Of a stretch of 64,000 bases of DNA, positions 11,060-21,789 are shown piece by piece. The first letter of the stretch is position 1. Each line of letters starts with the position of its first letter. The DNA is from Hexactinellida sp. DTS-2022. Its lineage: Eukaryota; Porifera; Hexactinellida. Location: contig JAPNXP010000013.1 of NCBI GenBank assembly GCA_028753945.1, positions 992,001 to 1,056,000 of the forward strand, in the 5' to 3' direction. The notes under the pieces are model-generated. The model ran no database searches, had not been told where the DNA came from, and saw only the letters and a program-made list of their open reading frames with translations. Position numbers and translations under genes: made by a program.

Positions 11060-12280
11060 CTAAAACAAGCAAAGTTCATCTTCTTCTTCATCGAGAGATG
11101 GATGATAGTTAATGAATATTTGCAAAATAGCATCATTAACCTGTTCCTTCCCACATTTAGTGAACCCTTTGCAAAGATAGTCCAGTTTGTTCTTCATTGT
11201 ATTTTCAAATTCTTTCAAATACGATTCACCAGTGTTAATTCCATGATATTCGACTTCAAGTTTATTCATTTTCACCCAAACGTCTTTTTCCCAATCAAGT
11301 CTACAAAGATTTGAACAACAGCAACAATGTTCCGGATTGCTGTTTGTATTATGTGTGTTGTAGTTTGGAAAATTTCCATGTGGAGGTGCATCAAACGAAT
11401 GTATTATTATGCGTCTTGTTTTATCTGAGTTATCCCAGTCTGAGAGGAGACCTTCGGCAATTCCGTCGAGAGAAGCCTCTGGTATATCCCCTCCGCCTTC
11501 CGGAACTACTTTTTCTAGAAAATTGATTATCTCTTTACCATCCAATATGAAACATTTTCCACTTGGATATGTTTCTATGACATTTTCGTCACAATGATCT
11601 CGGTATATGACGATACGAAAGTTGATTGTTTTGTTTGTTTTCTTGTAATTATTTACCAGTTTCTGAATTGATAATCTTACACCGATGATATCTTTTCCCA
11701 TTGACCCTGTCCCATCGATTACAAAACATATCTGAAATTTTGATATTTCTGCTGATTCCATTATTAAATTATTTTCTTCGTAGGGCCTGAAGGTAATTTT
11801 AACACCCCTCTTTTTATGGTAATCAAGAATTCCTTGTCCAAATTTGTCCCAAACTTTTATTAATGTTGCTTTTCGATTATCTTTTTCAGCTTGCGAGCAG
11901 TTACTATGTGTTTCCCAATCCCATGCAAGCAGTGTTTCGATCTTAAACATTTCCCATTTTATCAACCTTCCGGGTAAAGCTACTACCATATCATCTGTGT
12001 AATCTTCGCATCGTAAGAAAATTGCTGAGCGCAATTTATCATTACCCCATGTCTTACCACCCATTGAGGCAAACTGATGACCTGTCGAAGAATAACATTG
12101 TCCGGCTCCATGTTGTTTCCTGTCGCAAAATATCCCACAACAGGGACATCGTCTTGCACATCCCAATGAGTTCTTTAGCATTTTTATTCTTTCTGTAGAA
12201 ATGGCTGTGCTGAATTCGTTTTTCGAAATAATTATTTGACTTTCCAGTAGGAACTTGGTAAAATTTGTTGCGAAAAACAT
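11060..12280 (-). CDS. VWA-domain C-terminal part of the giant GTPase gene
   Basis: 406-codon minus-strand frame that continues the GTPase frame upstream after a one-base shift. Residues about 36-75 hold the cysteine/histidine block typical of the end of VLIG/GVIN proteins (GCARRCPCCGIFCD, then HQFASMGGKTW). Residues about 180-370 form a von Willebrand A domain: ICFVIDGTGSMGKDI supplies a MIDAS-like D-x-T-x-S, followed by FRIVIYRDHCD and a Thr/Gly-rich loop VVPEGGGDIPEA. Such VWA domains resemble those of alpha-kinase-type VWA proteins. The tail is acidic (DEEEDELCLF). The apparent ATG at 12280 is probably not a real start, because homology begins immediately and the frame has no stop until 12296. 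I infer a single fused protein of about 2,040 residues. Confidence 0.85.
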   Translation of the reverse strand: MFFATNFTKFLLESQIIISKNEFSTAISTERIKMLKNSLGCARRCPCCGIFCDRKQHGAGQCYSSTGHQFASMGGKTWGNDKLRSAIFLRCEDYTDDMVVALPGRLIKWEMFKIETLLAWDWETHSNCSQAEKDNRKATLIKVWDKFGQGILDYHKKRGVKITFRPYEENNLIMESAEISKFQICFVIDGTGSMGKDIIGVRLSIQKLVNNYKKTNKTINFRIVIYRDHCDENVIETYPSGKCFILDGKEIINFLEKVVPEGGGDIPEASLDGIAEGLLSDWDNSDKTRRIIIHSFDAPPHGNFPNYNTHNTNSNPEHCCCCSNLCRLDWEKDVWVKMNKLEVEYHGINTGESYLKEFENTMKNKLDYLCKGFTKCGKEQVNDAILQIFINYHPSLDEEEDELCLF

Positions 12281-15200
12281 AGAGATTAAAAATTAATTCT
12301 GATGAAAATAATTGTGTATTTTTGATAAGATTGAAGGAGTCTTCTGTCAAATCGAAACAACTCAATAAATCTTCTTGTAGGAGTATATCTGACATCAATT
12401 TCATTTTAATACCCTTGCATTCGAACTCGTTGCTAAAAAATGCCTTGATTTTTTCGGAACTGTGATAAGGGTCCATTAAATCGTGGAGGTACAAAAGCAT
12501 CGAACTAAAGGGACTTTCATTAAGTTGGAAACGGTCACATTTATTTGGTTGGTTCTCACATGGCTGAAAACATTTTTCTGAATTCAAAAGAGATTTATCT
12601 TGAATATCGAGGATAATCAAAGCTTTGGCCAATTGATTTGTAATTAATGAAGTAATTTCTTGTTTTTTTTTTACAGCCGTACTAATAATTACTTCACAAT
12701 TGCGTGTAGTGTATTCTTCCCACCTTTCGTTAAAAATACCCTCAAGAGCAACATTTCTTTCGCAAAAGAAAGCGATTACAAATTGACTTTTATTTTGACT
12801 TGTGCTTGTTAACGCTTTTGATACCCTCTCATTCGCCTCTTCTGTTATTGATCCATAAGAAAACATTCCTTCCATAGTGTTGAAATGTTTATTATTAATT
12901 GTTGATAATTCCAATAATGCTCTGATATAGAGTTTTTTTTTGTAGGCTTTCACATATTTTTCAGCGATATTTACGTCATATTTATCTAAGCTACTGCAAT
13001 CCTTATTGGAATGTATTATTTTTCCAATTTCTACTTTGTTTAAAAAGTATAGTTTTAGAGTTTCTTTCTCAGTGGCAATTGTTCTTTTGTTCTTTATATA
13101 TAGATCCCACATTCTATTATAGTATGATTGGAATGCCATAGAGAAAACGAAAGAACCGATGCTTCTACGAGCATAGATAGTTAACTCCGCACCAATATAA
13201 CTGATTTCATGATTGAAAATAGTTAATAGTTTGTTAAGAACATCTGCTATTTGTTGTATAGTTACCGGAGTGATCTCATGAGACATATATTTTTGGATAT
13301 CGTTAATTATATCCTGAATAAACTTTGGTATTGAGTTTGGTCTAGTACCATAAGAACCATAGTATCGTGTTTTTGTTTGAGGACTTCGACAAGCTAAACT
13401 TGTAACTAACTTGACAATTTGTTTATTTGGACTAAGTTCTTTCCAGTTAATATCATGATCTGAATAATAACCGGAACAAGACTGTAGAAGAGGCACACAA
13501 TCTTCTGGAACCCAATCATGTTTATAAATGACCTTACTATTGGGGAAGTATTTAAGAAATTTTGATTCCTGTCCTTCAGTAGAGTGCATATAGTAAAATC
13601 TATTTTCACTAAGATATTCCAATCGATTTGAAAGAAAATGTGGTTGCATGTCTTTGAGTGGAAGACTCTTTTTCGATGGATAAAAGTACGGCTCTTCATC
13701 CTGCACATTACTTGTTAGATTGTTGATTAGTTTAACCTTGAAAATCTCGATGACTTGGTCTAATTGAAACTCAACACCTCGATAAGTATCCAACATTTCC
13801 TGTATAGGTATTAAATCCCATTCGCTAGAAAACATTAAATACAGATCGCATAGATTTTGTAATCGGTATGATATATCCATATCATCCATTTCGAAAAATT
13901 GTTTCCAAAGTATCTCGTATTCATTATCTTGACCTTTGGTATCCATTTTGAAATAACCTTCAATGTTATTAGTTACTTCAATCTTAAATCTCTGAAATGA
14001 TTCCATTCGTTTCTTTTGATTGTAAATTTCTTTCGTACGTGATTTTAATGAAATAACATTATCCAACTTTTCCGTAGTAATCAAACTCTCCAGTTGTTCT
14101 AGATGTTCTCGGTGAATCAAATTTGATTCTTGTAAATTCGCTGCTTTTGATCTATACTCTAATGTACATCTCAATTTTATTCCTTCAAAGTGATCAGAAA
14201 ATTCTTTGCATTTTCGATCAATTAGTTCCTTCAGACCTGATGCGGAATCTGATATTGTATCAAATTTTTGGATTTCTTCAGAATATTTGGCAATTTTCTC
14301 CCTAGTTTCCTCCTTTTTTGAATAAAAGTGAATCTCCATCATTTCATCAACAATGTTCTTGAGATCTTTATGCAGTTGTAACTCGTTCAAATTTTTGAAT
14401 TTTACAATATCTTGAAACTTAATAATTGTTCTCCATATTTCACCAGCCATTTCTAACCACTCACTCATGCTGGTAAATGGAGGCCTTTCTCCATTTATAG
14501 ATGAGTTTAACTTTTCAAAAATCGAAACACGAAGTAAGGAACACTTTAGAGCAAAATTTAATGAGGGGATCTGTTTTATCACTCCTTTCTTGAAAATTTC
14601 TTCCCCGGGTTTGTCCACAACATCAATATCGAATGCAGGGGGTAGAGTATAAAGGTCATCAGTTGTCAGTTTTATTAAAGAGGATATCTTTATACTTTCC
14701 GTTTTCTTGTCATTCTCAATCTCCTGGTCGAGCCGTTGGATTAGAAGTTTGAGGGCAGATTTTCGTTTTTCAAGATTGGGATCAGCAATTTGATTCAGTA
14801 CAAAAAGAATTTTTGGCATAGTTGCAGTGTGTACTTTCAGGTGATTGAGGGATAATGCACAAACTTTTATAATTTCTTGCATCTCATTATTGAGTTCACC
14901 CAGCAAATTTATTATAACAATATTAGATACAGACAGACAAAATAATATTAAAGTTCTGTCAAAGTGAATTGAAGAAGAGCTTGAAATATTCTGCCTTTCT
15001 GCTGCGTCAATTCCTTCTGTATCCAATACCAAAATAAATTTTGACTTGTTTATAGGTTTGTTTAACTCAAGTATAGAGCCATAAACCCCTCTAGTACATC
15101 TTCCAGAATTCGTGAGAAATTTGCAGCCAAACACATAGTTAAGCAATGTTGATTTTCCTGAACTTTGTGGCCCAATAATGCTCAATACAATTGGTTGTTC

Positions 15201-16979
15201 TGAAATAATATTTTCTGGATTCGCGGAGTTAAAATGGTGTACAAATTCTGTTTGTCTTAAGTGATAATAGCGAAGCATACTATTTAATTCTTTGCTGAAA
15301 AAGACTAGGTTATCACCATCAATGAGTTCAAATGGTTCGCCTGTCTGGACATGGTTACTGAGACTTCTACTGAGTGTTTCAATATATTCATCTTTCTTCC
15401 CCAAATTATTCTTATTAAAATACTTGTGACTTAGAATGGCGTCTCTCCATAATATTTCAATGGAATATTTGTCGTTAGCTTGTTCTCTAAGCGCCTCCTT
15501 TGTACACAGTTCATTTGTTAATAGCCGGAGTTCTTGAGATAATTTCCACAAAATTAGAACAGAATCTTTATCCGTAATTATTTTTTGAAAAATATTGTTT
15601 ATAATATAGGAAATTTTCGAGTCATTCAATTTTTTGAAACACTGACTGCTGTGTTTATTGAGTGTTTCTAATTTATCATGGTCATTTTCAGCAGCTATCT
15701 CATATTTTTTCTTCATTAACTCAACAAAAGTTGAATAGTAGCTTAGAAAGTCATAACTTAGCTCGTTGTTTGTTCTAGATTTTATGATTGCATCTTTTGC
15801 CATATTAACTAATTGTTGTTTAGATATCATTTCCTCACTTAATGTATTATCAAACCTTTTCAATACATCCTCGAGATTATACGAGTTAGATATCATTTCC
15901 TCACTTAATGTATTATCAAACCTTTTCAATACATCCTCGAGATTATACGAGTTAAATTTTGGTATTTTTTCATTCAACATTATTATTTCTCTTCCGAATA
16001 GTTTCAACTTTTTAATTAACTTTTTACCATTTTCTCTTGGGTTACTCTGAAGTTTAGGAATCTTTATTTGATTGTACATGTTACCATCAAAATAGTTCTC
16101 TATTCCTTGTTCTAGAGAGGCATCTCTTATACATATGTACACTTGTTTACCTTTAAGATTCATAGCCCTCAACCCGTTTTCGATGTCATTTTTCAATATG
16201 TCTTTTTCAAGGACATGTATAATGACAATGTCAATATGTGTTAACATTAGTTTCACCATCTCTGTATTCGTAGGGCCATGAAAATCAAAGAACGCCCATT
16301 CTGTATAGTAGTCAGCACAATTATCACCAGGAAAAAAGTTTTTAGTAAGTCTTAGGTCTATTGTACTCGCATGAAAACAACTAGTAGGTAGACTATTAGC
16401 TAGGAAGGTTGATTTTCCAATTGGAGTATCCGCTGCACTCCCCAAGCCAAATGACATAACAGCATTATGTGGTGTGAGAGAGTACCATAATTCCTTGCAT
16501 ATTGTATACTCAATTGGATCCTTCGCAGAGTATGCTTTTACGATAGGATAATAGAATGGTATTGGATTGCTGAAGGAGTAGTGATGAATGTACATAGCTC
16601 TTAATAGTAACTCCGAATTTTGAAATAATAAATGAAACAATTCATCTGAAGATTTGATATTAATTAGTGTTGGGTCAATTTGTTCGAGTAGATGGGAGAA
16701 TTTTAGATTGCAATTCAAATTATAAAGAGTCAATGGGATTAAATAGGTCATAATCTCAATTGATGTACTACATCCGTAAGCCAGATTTTCTAATTGTTCG
16801 CTGTATGTATCGCTATATAGCATTCTATATTGTGCGATATTCAATTTTGTTGGAAAATATTCTGCTGTAAAAGCATGAAATTTACAAAGTAGATCTGCTT
16901 GATTATTTTCATTTTCATTTTCACCTTTCTCTTTGTTTACTATTTGGAATGAATTTATATTCTTTAAAATCTTCTTCAT
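12054..16979 (-). CDS. VLIG/GVIN-like giant GTPase
   Basis: 1,641-codon frame resembling very large interferon-inducible GTPases (GVIN/VLIG, URGCP), cytosolic dynamin-related proteins of vertebrate and invertebrate immunity. An N-terminal degenerate GTPase-like region has PIGKSTFLAN near residue 185 and FFDFHGP near 225. The main G domain has a P-loop GPQSSGKSTLLN near residue 600, a conserved RCTRGVYGS, a G3 motif LDTEGID near 648 and a G4-like FVLNQIAD near 730. A long helical region follows. The gene is one uninterrupted exon, AT-rich in codon use. The ATG directly follows 'aaaacag', which could be an acceptor of a leader intron. The last 80 or so codons are probably out of frame: the real C-terminus lies in the next frame (11060-12280). 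A 22-residue exact tandem duplication sits near residues 343-386. Function in this animal is inferred only. Confidence 0.87.
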   Translation of the reverse strand: MKKILKNINSFQIVNKEKGENENENNQADLLCKFHAFTAEYFPTKLNIAQYRMLYSDTYSEQLENLAYGCSTSIEIMTYLIPLTLYNLNCNLKFSHLLEQIDPTLINIKSSDELFHLLFQNSELLLRAMYIHHYSFSNPIPFYYPIVKAYSAKDPIEYTICKELWYSLTPHNAVMSFGLGSAADTPIGKSTFLANSLPTSCFHASTIDLRLTKNFFPGDNCADYYTEWAFFDFHGPTNTEMVKLMLTHIDIVIIHVLEKDILKNDIENGLRAMNLKGKQVYICIRDASLEQGIENYFDGNMYNQIKIPKLQSNPRENGKKLIKKLKLFGREIIMLNEKIPKFNSYNLEDVLKRFDNTLSEEMISNSYNLEDVLKRFDNTLSEEMISKQQLVNMAKDAIIKSRTNNELSYDFLSYYSTFVELMKKKYEIAAENDHDKLETLNKHSSQCFKKLNDSKISYIINNIFQKIITDKDSVLILWKLSQELRLLTNELCTKEALREQANDKYSIEILWRDAILSHKYFNKNNLGKKDEYIETLSRSLSNHVQTGEPFELIDGDNLVFFSKELNSMLRYYHLRQTEFVHHFNSANPENIISEQPIVLSIIGPQSSGKSTLLNYVFGCKFLTNSGRCTRGVYGSILELNKPINKSKFILVLDTEGIDAAERQNISSSSSIHFDRTLILFCLSVSNIVIINLLGELNNEMQEIIKVCALSLNHLKVHTATMPKILFVLNQIADPNLEKRKSALKLLIQRLDQEIENDKKTESIKISSLIKLTTDDLYTLPPAFDIDVVDKPGEEIFKKGVIKQIPSLNFALKCSLLRVSIFEKLNSSINGERPPFTSMSEWLEMAGEIWRTIIKFQDIVKFKNLNELQLHKDLKNIVDEMMEIHFYSKKEETREKIAKYSEEIQKFDTISDSASGLKELIDRKCKEFSDHFEGIKLRCTLEYRSKAANLQESNLIHREHLEQLESLITTEKLDNVISLKSRTKEIYNQKKRMESFQRFKIEVTNNIEGYFKMDTKGQDNEYEILWKQFFEMDDMDISYRLQNLCDLYLMFSSEWDLIPIQEMLDTYRGVEFQLDQVIEIFKVKLINNLTSNVQDEEPYFYPSKKSLPLKDMQPHFLSNRLEYLSENRFYYMHSTEGQESKFLKYFPNSKVIYKHDWVPEDCVPLLQSCSGYYSDHDINWKELSPNKQIVKLVTSLACRSPQTKTRYYGSYGTRPNSIPKFIQDIINDIQKYMSHEITPVTIQQIADVLNKLLTIFNHEISYIGAELTIYARRSIGSFVFSMAFQSYYNRMWDLYIKNKRTIATEKETLKLYFLNKVEIGKIIHSNKDCSSLDKYDVNIAEKYVKAYKKKLYIRALLELSTINNKHFNTMEGMFSYGSITEEANERVSKALTSTSQNKSQFVIAFFCERNVALEGIFNERWEEYTTRNCEVIISTAVKKKQEITSLITNQLAKALIILDIQDKSLLNSEKCFQPCENQPNKCDRFQLNESPFSSMLLYLHDLMDPYHSSEKIKAFFSNEFECKGIKMKLMSDILLQEDLLSCFDLTEDSFNLIKNTQLFSSELIFNLYVFRNKFYQVPTGKSNNYFEKRIQHSHFYRKNKNAKELIGMCKTMSLLWDILRQETTWSRTMLFFDRSSVCLNGW
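12055..12296 (-). other. Frameshift interval joining GTPase and VWA frames
   Basis: Both frames are open across this stretch. The downstream frame is opened by a TAA at about 12294-12296, and the upstream frame runs to 12054. Protein similarity switches frames near a T5 run ('tatgttttt' on the minus strand) or the T5 just before it ('aattttta'). One base fewer there restores a continuous protein. This is either an assembly indel, an inactivating mutation, or a small shift tolerated by the cell. Confidence 0.75.
15822..15953 (-). repeat. Exact 66-bp tandem duplication inside the GTPase
   Basis: Two identical 66-bp units (15822-15887 and 15888-15953) encode 22 residues each, beginning NSYNLEDVLKRF and ending SEEMIS. 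The length is a multiple of three, so the frame is kept. Perfect identity implies a very recent duplication. Confidence 0.95.
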
Positions 16980-18207
16980 CCTGTTTTATATATGGATAAA
17001 CACTCGTAAATCTACGTATATTAATTATTTAACTGGATTTTGTTTGCTGAGTTTTTATCTATTGGGACAGTAATAAACAATGATAATAGTGACCCCATAG
17101 GGAATAACTTCTAACCCACTCGGCCTACCAGACTTCATCCGGATGTACATACGTACGTACTTACTACGTAGTATACTTGCATTAAGTGACAAGTCGAACG
17201 ACTTCCCACAAGTTATTTGTACGGTCCGAAGGTCCGACTATGAATTTATAACGCTAGAAATAACTTTATCCAAAGGGGTCATGTTAATATTATGGATTTT
17301 CCCTGCTACATATGCCTTTGTACCACTTATTAAGGATTGACCAAGGATTGGATTTTGTCATGGACGGCGGCAAAAATTATACGCACCTAGATTTAGTTTG
17401 AGCTCGCTCACACGCGCCTAAATTACTCAATTTGTATTACGTCTATCTATGGGAGCGTCTCTCGGTTTTCACGCGCCTAGAAAAGTTCACTTTCAAAATT
17501 ACGCGGCAGGACGCACCTGGTTGAAACAACGTCTATAGAAGTTTTACTGTATAATTATACTTTTTTAGATGTTTATATTTTAGATGTAGTTTTTCTTATT
17601 TATATTTCTTTATCTCAGAACTAGTATACTGTATTGCTTTTGCAAGAGAAACTTGACATAATTTTGTTAATAATTATCACTCCCCCGGTTGGCAATTTAG
17701 TCTACAGGCTACTAATTATTTTACATCTGACTTTTGTATTTGTTTTTGTATTGAAGTGAATGGGAATAGAAAAGAAACGAAACCGCATTTATATTTGGGA
17801 TATAAACTAGCTTTCAAATGTTATAATAACAAGTATGCTTAATTTCGAATTTCGTATTATAGATCTCTAATATAAAATATTTGTTTGCCAAAATAGGTAT
17901 AAATTATTGAAAATACACAATTATGCTGATTGATGACTACGAATTCAATTTTTTCAAAATTTGAAAGTAATTATTTATTGTTTATTGAAAAACATTAAGA
18001 TCCCATAAAGTTTTATTATCCGTCGCGAAGCGATCGAGACCAAAGGATTCTGATAGGTTACAGACGTGCACCTGCGGTCACGATTTTTGATTTATTTTGG
18101 ACACATTTTTACATTTATTTAGTTTCATAAGAGAAAGAATAAATAGTATCCAATGTTAAATTTTTCACTTTTAGCAGTGCACGAATTTCAAACCGGGCTT
18201 AGTTTGT
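16980..18207. other. Intergenic stretch with one dispersed repeat
   Basis: No gene seen. 17380-17530 belongs to a dispersed family ('acgcacctagat', 'attactcaatttgtatta', 'cgcgcctagaaaagtt') with other copies near 21790-22460, 32430-32545 and 36575-36680. A 'cgtcgcgaagcgatcg' palindrome lies near 18021. Confidence 0.5.
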
Positions 18208-18215
18208 GCCAAGTG

Positions 18216-18353
18216 CAGGGTTTTTTTATGGTTGAGACCTTGGTGTAACTGTGTAACTCAACGCTGCAGCGGCTGCGGTCGACCCGAATCGTGGTGTAAC
18301 TCCAAAAAGTCTTGGTGCAAAATTTACACCAATATCAGCCTTAAAAAACCCTG
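18216..18353. mobile_element. hAT MITE, 8-bp TSD GCCAAGTG
   Basis: 138 bp with ends CAGGGTTTTTTTATGG and, inverted, CAGGGTTTTTTAAGG. Exact duplications GCCAAGTG are at 18208-18215 and 18354-18361. The interior carries several 'ggtgtaact' motifs. Non-coding. Confidence 0.9.
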
Positions 18354-18361
18354 GCCAAGTG

Positions 18362-20058
18362 TCAACATTGAGTTTATATGTTTTTTGTTTAATACTTCAA
18401 TTGAAAGTGTTAAATATAATTCCATGGTGTCAACTTGCGATAATTGTAACTGACGGGCTTGGCAACCTATTTGAGTCATATCCTTGTGCGGTGCTCCAAT
18501 TTCAGGCCAAATTTCAGGGACCCCCCCCCCCCCCCCCCCCCCCATGTTTCTAGCTTCTGCGTTCATTCGTCTAGAAATCTTTGTACACTTATACTAAGAG
18601 GAATTACATTAACCAAGACATTGCATCATGTGGTCAATTCAGAATTTTATTAATATTAAGGTTATGAAAAGGAGAAAAAATTTACTTATATAAACCTTCA
18701 GTGAATTCCTCGACGCTTGAATATGAACTGTTAATTTATACAAAATAAAATGCTACATTTTTGGTTGTGTATACATTTTTAGGTATTCTTAGACTAACCA
18801 CAGTAATTTTCTCCTAACTAATAATCCCTGTAGAAATGTATGAAAATACTGTACGCCTGTACAGAAAAGCCAAAATGGTCAAAATTCCTGTACAGTTTCC
18901 AGGTGTACTAACTAAATAGGTTTATTCTAACTATTCTTACCAAAAGAAATGGTTGGAAAAAAGTTAAAAAACCGTTTCTACTGCAGTGAGATTGAATAGG
19001 CCACTATTTTCAATTAGATAACTAATAATTTTTTCTGCAATAACATTCTTGCGCAATTAATTATAATTAAGCATTAATCTAGATTGTATTTAGCATACGA
19101 GAGACGCTTCCAATTTGTTTCTAAATATTGTAGGGAAATTTGTTTTAAATTAATAGTTATTCCAAATTCTTAAAATTAATAAAATTAACCGTACATTGAA
19201 ATTGGTGTTAAATTATTGATAAACTTAATAATCATTTATACTAATTTGTTAAATATCATTAATTCTCAGAGATAATGCAAGATAGAAACAAACTTCCAAT
19301 TTATCAATTGTCCTTATGGCGCGTAACACCTTTACAAATTAATCTTAACATCTTGAGGTGATGATGACATCGCTAAGAAAAATACCTATTTGTCGTTGCC
19401 AAAATGTACAGAAAATGCTGACTCATCATATATTATTTTGATACTCAAACTAGAATAACTCTGGAATGCATTGGATTAGAACGAAACTTCCAACATTACA
19501 GAAGGTTGCTACCTTCCGAAACGCCTTTAGCTTTGTTTAATACCTTTTTAGTGATGATGACATGTCGAAAAAATAAAATTATAGCTGTACAAATAGTATT
19601 TTCCTATGGCCATATATAGATGTATTTAGTTGTTGAATTGGTTATAGTTTATAATACTTTATTTAATCAAATATATGTTATATAATACATTTAAAATAGA
19701 CTCACGCTATCTTCAGCTCGTAGTTGTATGATCGGTTAAATATCAAAAAAATTCACTAAACTGATTCGTCCCACTCTTATAAATATCATTCAATTAGAAT
19801 ATGTTTACGAGATGAAGTCTTCAATGGTAATATAAACCAAAGATAGATGCATATATATATTGTACAATGGGTTATCTCCATTGGTATATATAAATCATTA
19901 ATCATTACCATTATAACAGCCATATTCTATTACCATTATAACAGTCATGTTAGCATCAATCATTGCTAACGAACCTTGTTTTAATTAACTCTTCAGCCTG
20001 ATTAGTTCTTATTTTGAGACGCCTTCGAAAGGTAGCGAAGTTATTGCATCTGCCCATT
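18362..20058. other. AT-rich spacer with poly-C tract
   Basis: No gene recognised. Contains a run of 23 C at 18521-18543. A stretch from about 19262 ('agataatgcaagatagaaac') matches 25276-25310, so it is a copy of that repeat family. An imperfect repeat 'attaccattataacagyca' occurs twice near 19905-19950. Confidence 0.5.
18521..18543. repeat. Poly-C tract (23 C)
   Basis: Uninterrupted C homopolymer, probably length-variable and error-prone in sequencing. Confidence 0.95.
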
Positions 20059-20066
20059 AGTATGAC

Positions 20067-20252
20067 CATAGGCGTCGTAAACCACCCGGGCACCCGGATA
20101 TGTCCGGGTGGCCCAGAGGAGCTACCCGGGACCGGGTAATAGTACACTTATATAAAAGTGGTTGGACTACGGTCCTCAAGCAGTTGGCATGGCCCTAGAT
20201 TTTATAGACCGGGCGGACCAGAGGGCCAACCCCCGTTTTTACGACGCCTATG
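20067..20252. mobile_element. CATAGGCGTCGTAAA-ended MITE
   Basis: 186 bp with perfect 15-bp terminal inverted repeats CATAGGCGTCGTAAA (right end TTTACGACGCCTATG). Flanks agtatgac and agtatgat match at 7 of 8 bases. The interior is rich in 'acccggg' palindromes. hAT-like by duplication length. Confidence 0.8.
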
Positions 20253-20637
20253 AGTATGATCCTCTGCTTCGTTTCGTGTAGAGCTCTTTGCAAAGAGCGG
20301 TTATTTGGCTCTGTTCAGGAATATTCGATTTCGGACATTTTAAGTGCCTAATTCCGGATGAAAATTTCTCCGGAATTTTAATGGCAATGTCCGGAATAAT
20401 TAATTCCGTAAGTGTTAGACGTCCAATTTTCAGAACAAGAACAGAGTTCCCCAGTTAATTTTCTTAAAACTAATCACAACCCTTATCATAGAGCTCCTAG
20501 CCAGGATGACAAATCACTCTATGATACGGCAGGTTCGTCCCATCACAAGGACTCATCAGGAGGGTAACCCTCGACCTACTCGCCAACTGGTTACCTGGCG
20601 CATAGAGACTATGTGCTTATATGATGTACCCACAATG

Positions 20638-21693
20638 CAGTGATGTGCTCCGTTACTAGTAACGGAGTAACGGTAACGGTAACGGTAACGGCAAAAGTAA
20701 CGGTAACGGGTGTCGACAAGTAACGGTAAGGCCGTATAAAATAAATAACTTGTTTATCATCCCCGCCCGCCCCAATTTTTACTATCCGTCCGGATCTATT
20801 TTATTATTATCTTATGAACATAATCGTACAAAATATAAGCTATAAACTTGTGTAAAGTACTTACTATGCCTGAATTTTTAATAAGTCCTATATGTTAGAG
20901 CACTACTGTAATTATTTGGGCAATGTCATTTATTTTCTGATTAAAAAAAATATGTATATTTATTTTTTGGCATAGGATAATGTTATTTGCATATTAATGG
21001 AAATAAAAAATAAAAATAAAATCCCGTCCGCCGTCCCAATTTTCTCGAAAAATATGGATGATAAACAAGTAATTTATTTTATGTGGCCTAACGGAAAAAA
21101 GTAACGGTAACGGTAACGGTAACGGTAACGGTAACGGTAACGGTAACGGCAAAAGTAACGGTAACGGGTGTCGACAAGTAACGGTAACGGAAAAAAGTAA
21201 CGGTAACGGGCGTCGCGGAGTAACGGTAACGGAAAAAAGTAACGGTAACGGGCATCGCCGAGTAACTGTAACGGGAAAAAAGTAACGGTAACGGACATCC
21301 GTTACTTTTAACTAGTTACCATTATCTTTAATCAGTTACTCTTACCATTACATTACTGTAACACAGTAACCGTTACTACGTTAAACTTATTCCTTTGCCA
21401 TTACAACGTTATTTTAAATCAGTTACCGTTACATTAAGGTAACTGTACTGAATAAAGGTAAACGGATAAAATTAACAGAAGTAACGGAGTAACGGCTACG
21501 GAAGAAATAAAGTAACGGTAACGGAGTAAAGTAACGGGAGAAAAATAAGTAACGGTAACGGAATAACGGTAACGGAGTAACGGTAACGGGAGATATAAAG
21601 TAACGGTAACGGAGTAACGGTAACCTGGAGATATAAAGTAACGGTAACGGAGTAACGGAGTAACGGAAGATTTAGTAACGGAGCACATCACTG
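20638..21693. mobile_element. hAT element with internal (TAACGG)n arrays, TSD CCACAATG
   Basis: 1,056 bp bounded by CAGTGATGTGCTCCGTTAC on both ends (inverted) and by exact 8-bp duplications CCACAATG at 20630-20637 and 21694-21701. Starting from its own terminal 'cgttac', the interior is largely arrays of the hexamer taacgg and the 14-mer agtaacggtaacgg (about 20652-20730, 21095-21300 and 21480-21690). A Harbinger-like MITE is inserted at 20730-21088. No transposase. Confidence 0.93.
20730..21088. mobile_element. PIF/Harbinger-like MITE nested in the hAT element
   Basis: 359 bp with ends GGCCGTATAAAATAAAT and, inverted, GGCCACATAAAATAAAT. It is flanked by TAA on both sides, the 3-bp duplication typical of PIF/Harbinger, and the insertion splits a taacgg array. 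A second copy lies at 55936-56289. Confidence 0.85.
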
Positions 21694-21789
21694 CCACAAT
21701 GTCTACAACATGACGCATTCGATCGAGAGATGTGTTACTCCGCGTAGAATTCCAACGAGGCCCCTATACAATAAAAATGAGAGCCTACA

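Noticed and set aside
20652..21690. (TAACGG)n as a telomere-like or centromeric repeat
   Set aside because: The arrays lie inside a hAT element with exact 8-bp duplications and inverted ends, in the middle of ordinary DNA.
21074..21718. Repetitive Tyr/Arg-rich ORFs
   Set aside because: Pure translation of the hexamer arrays.
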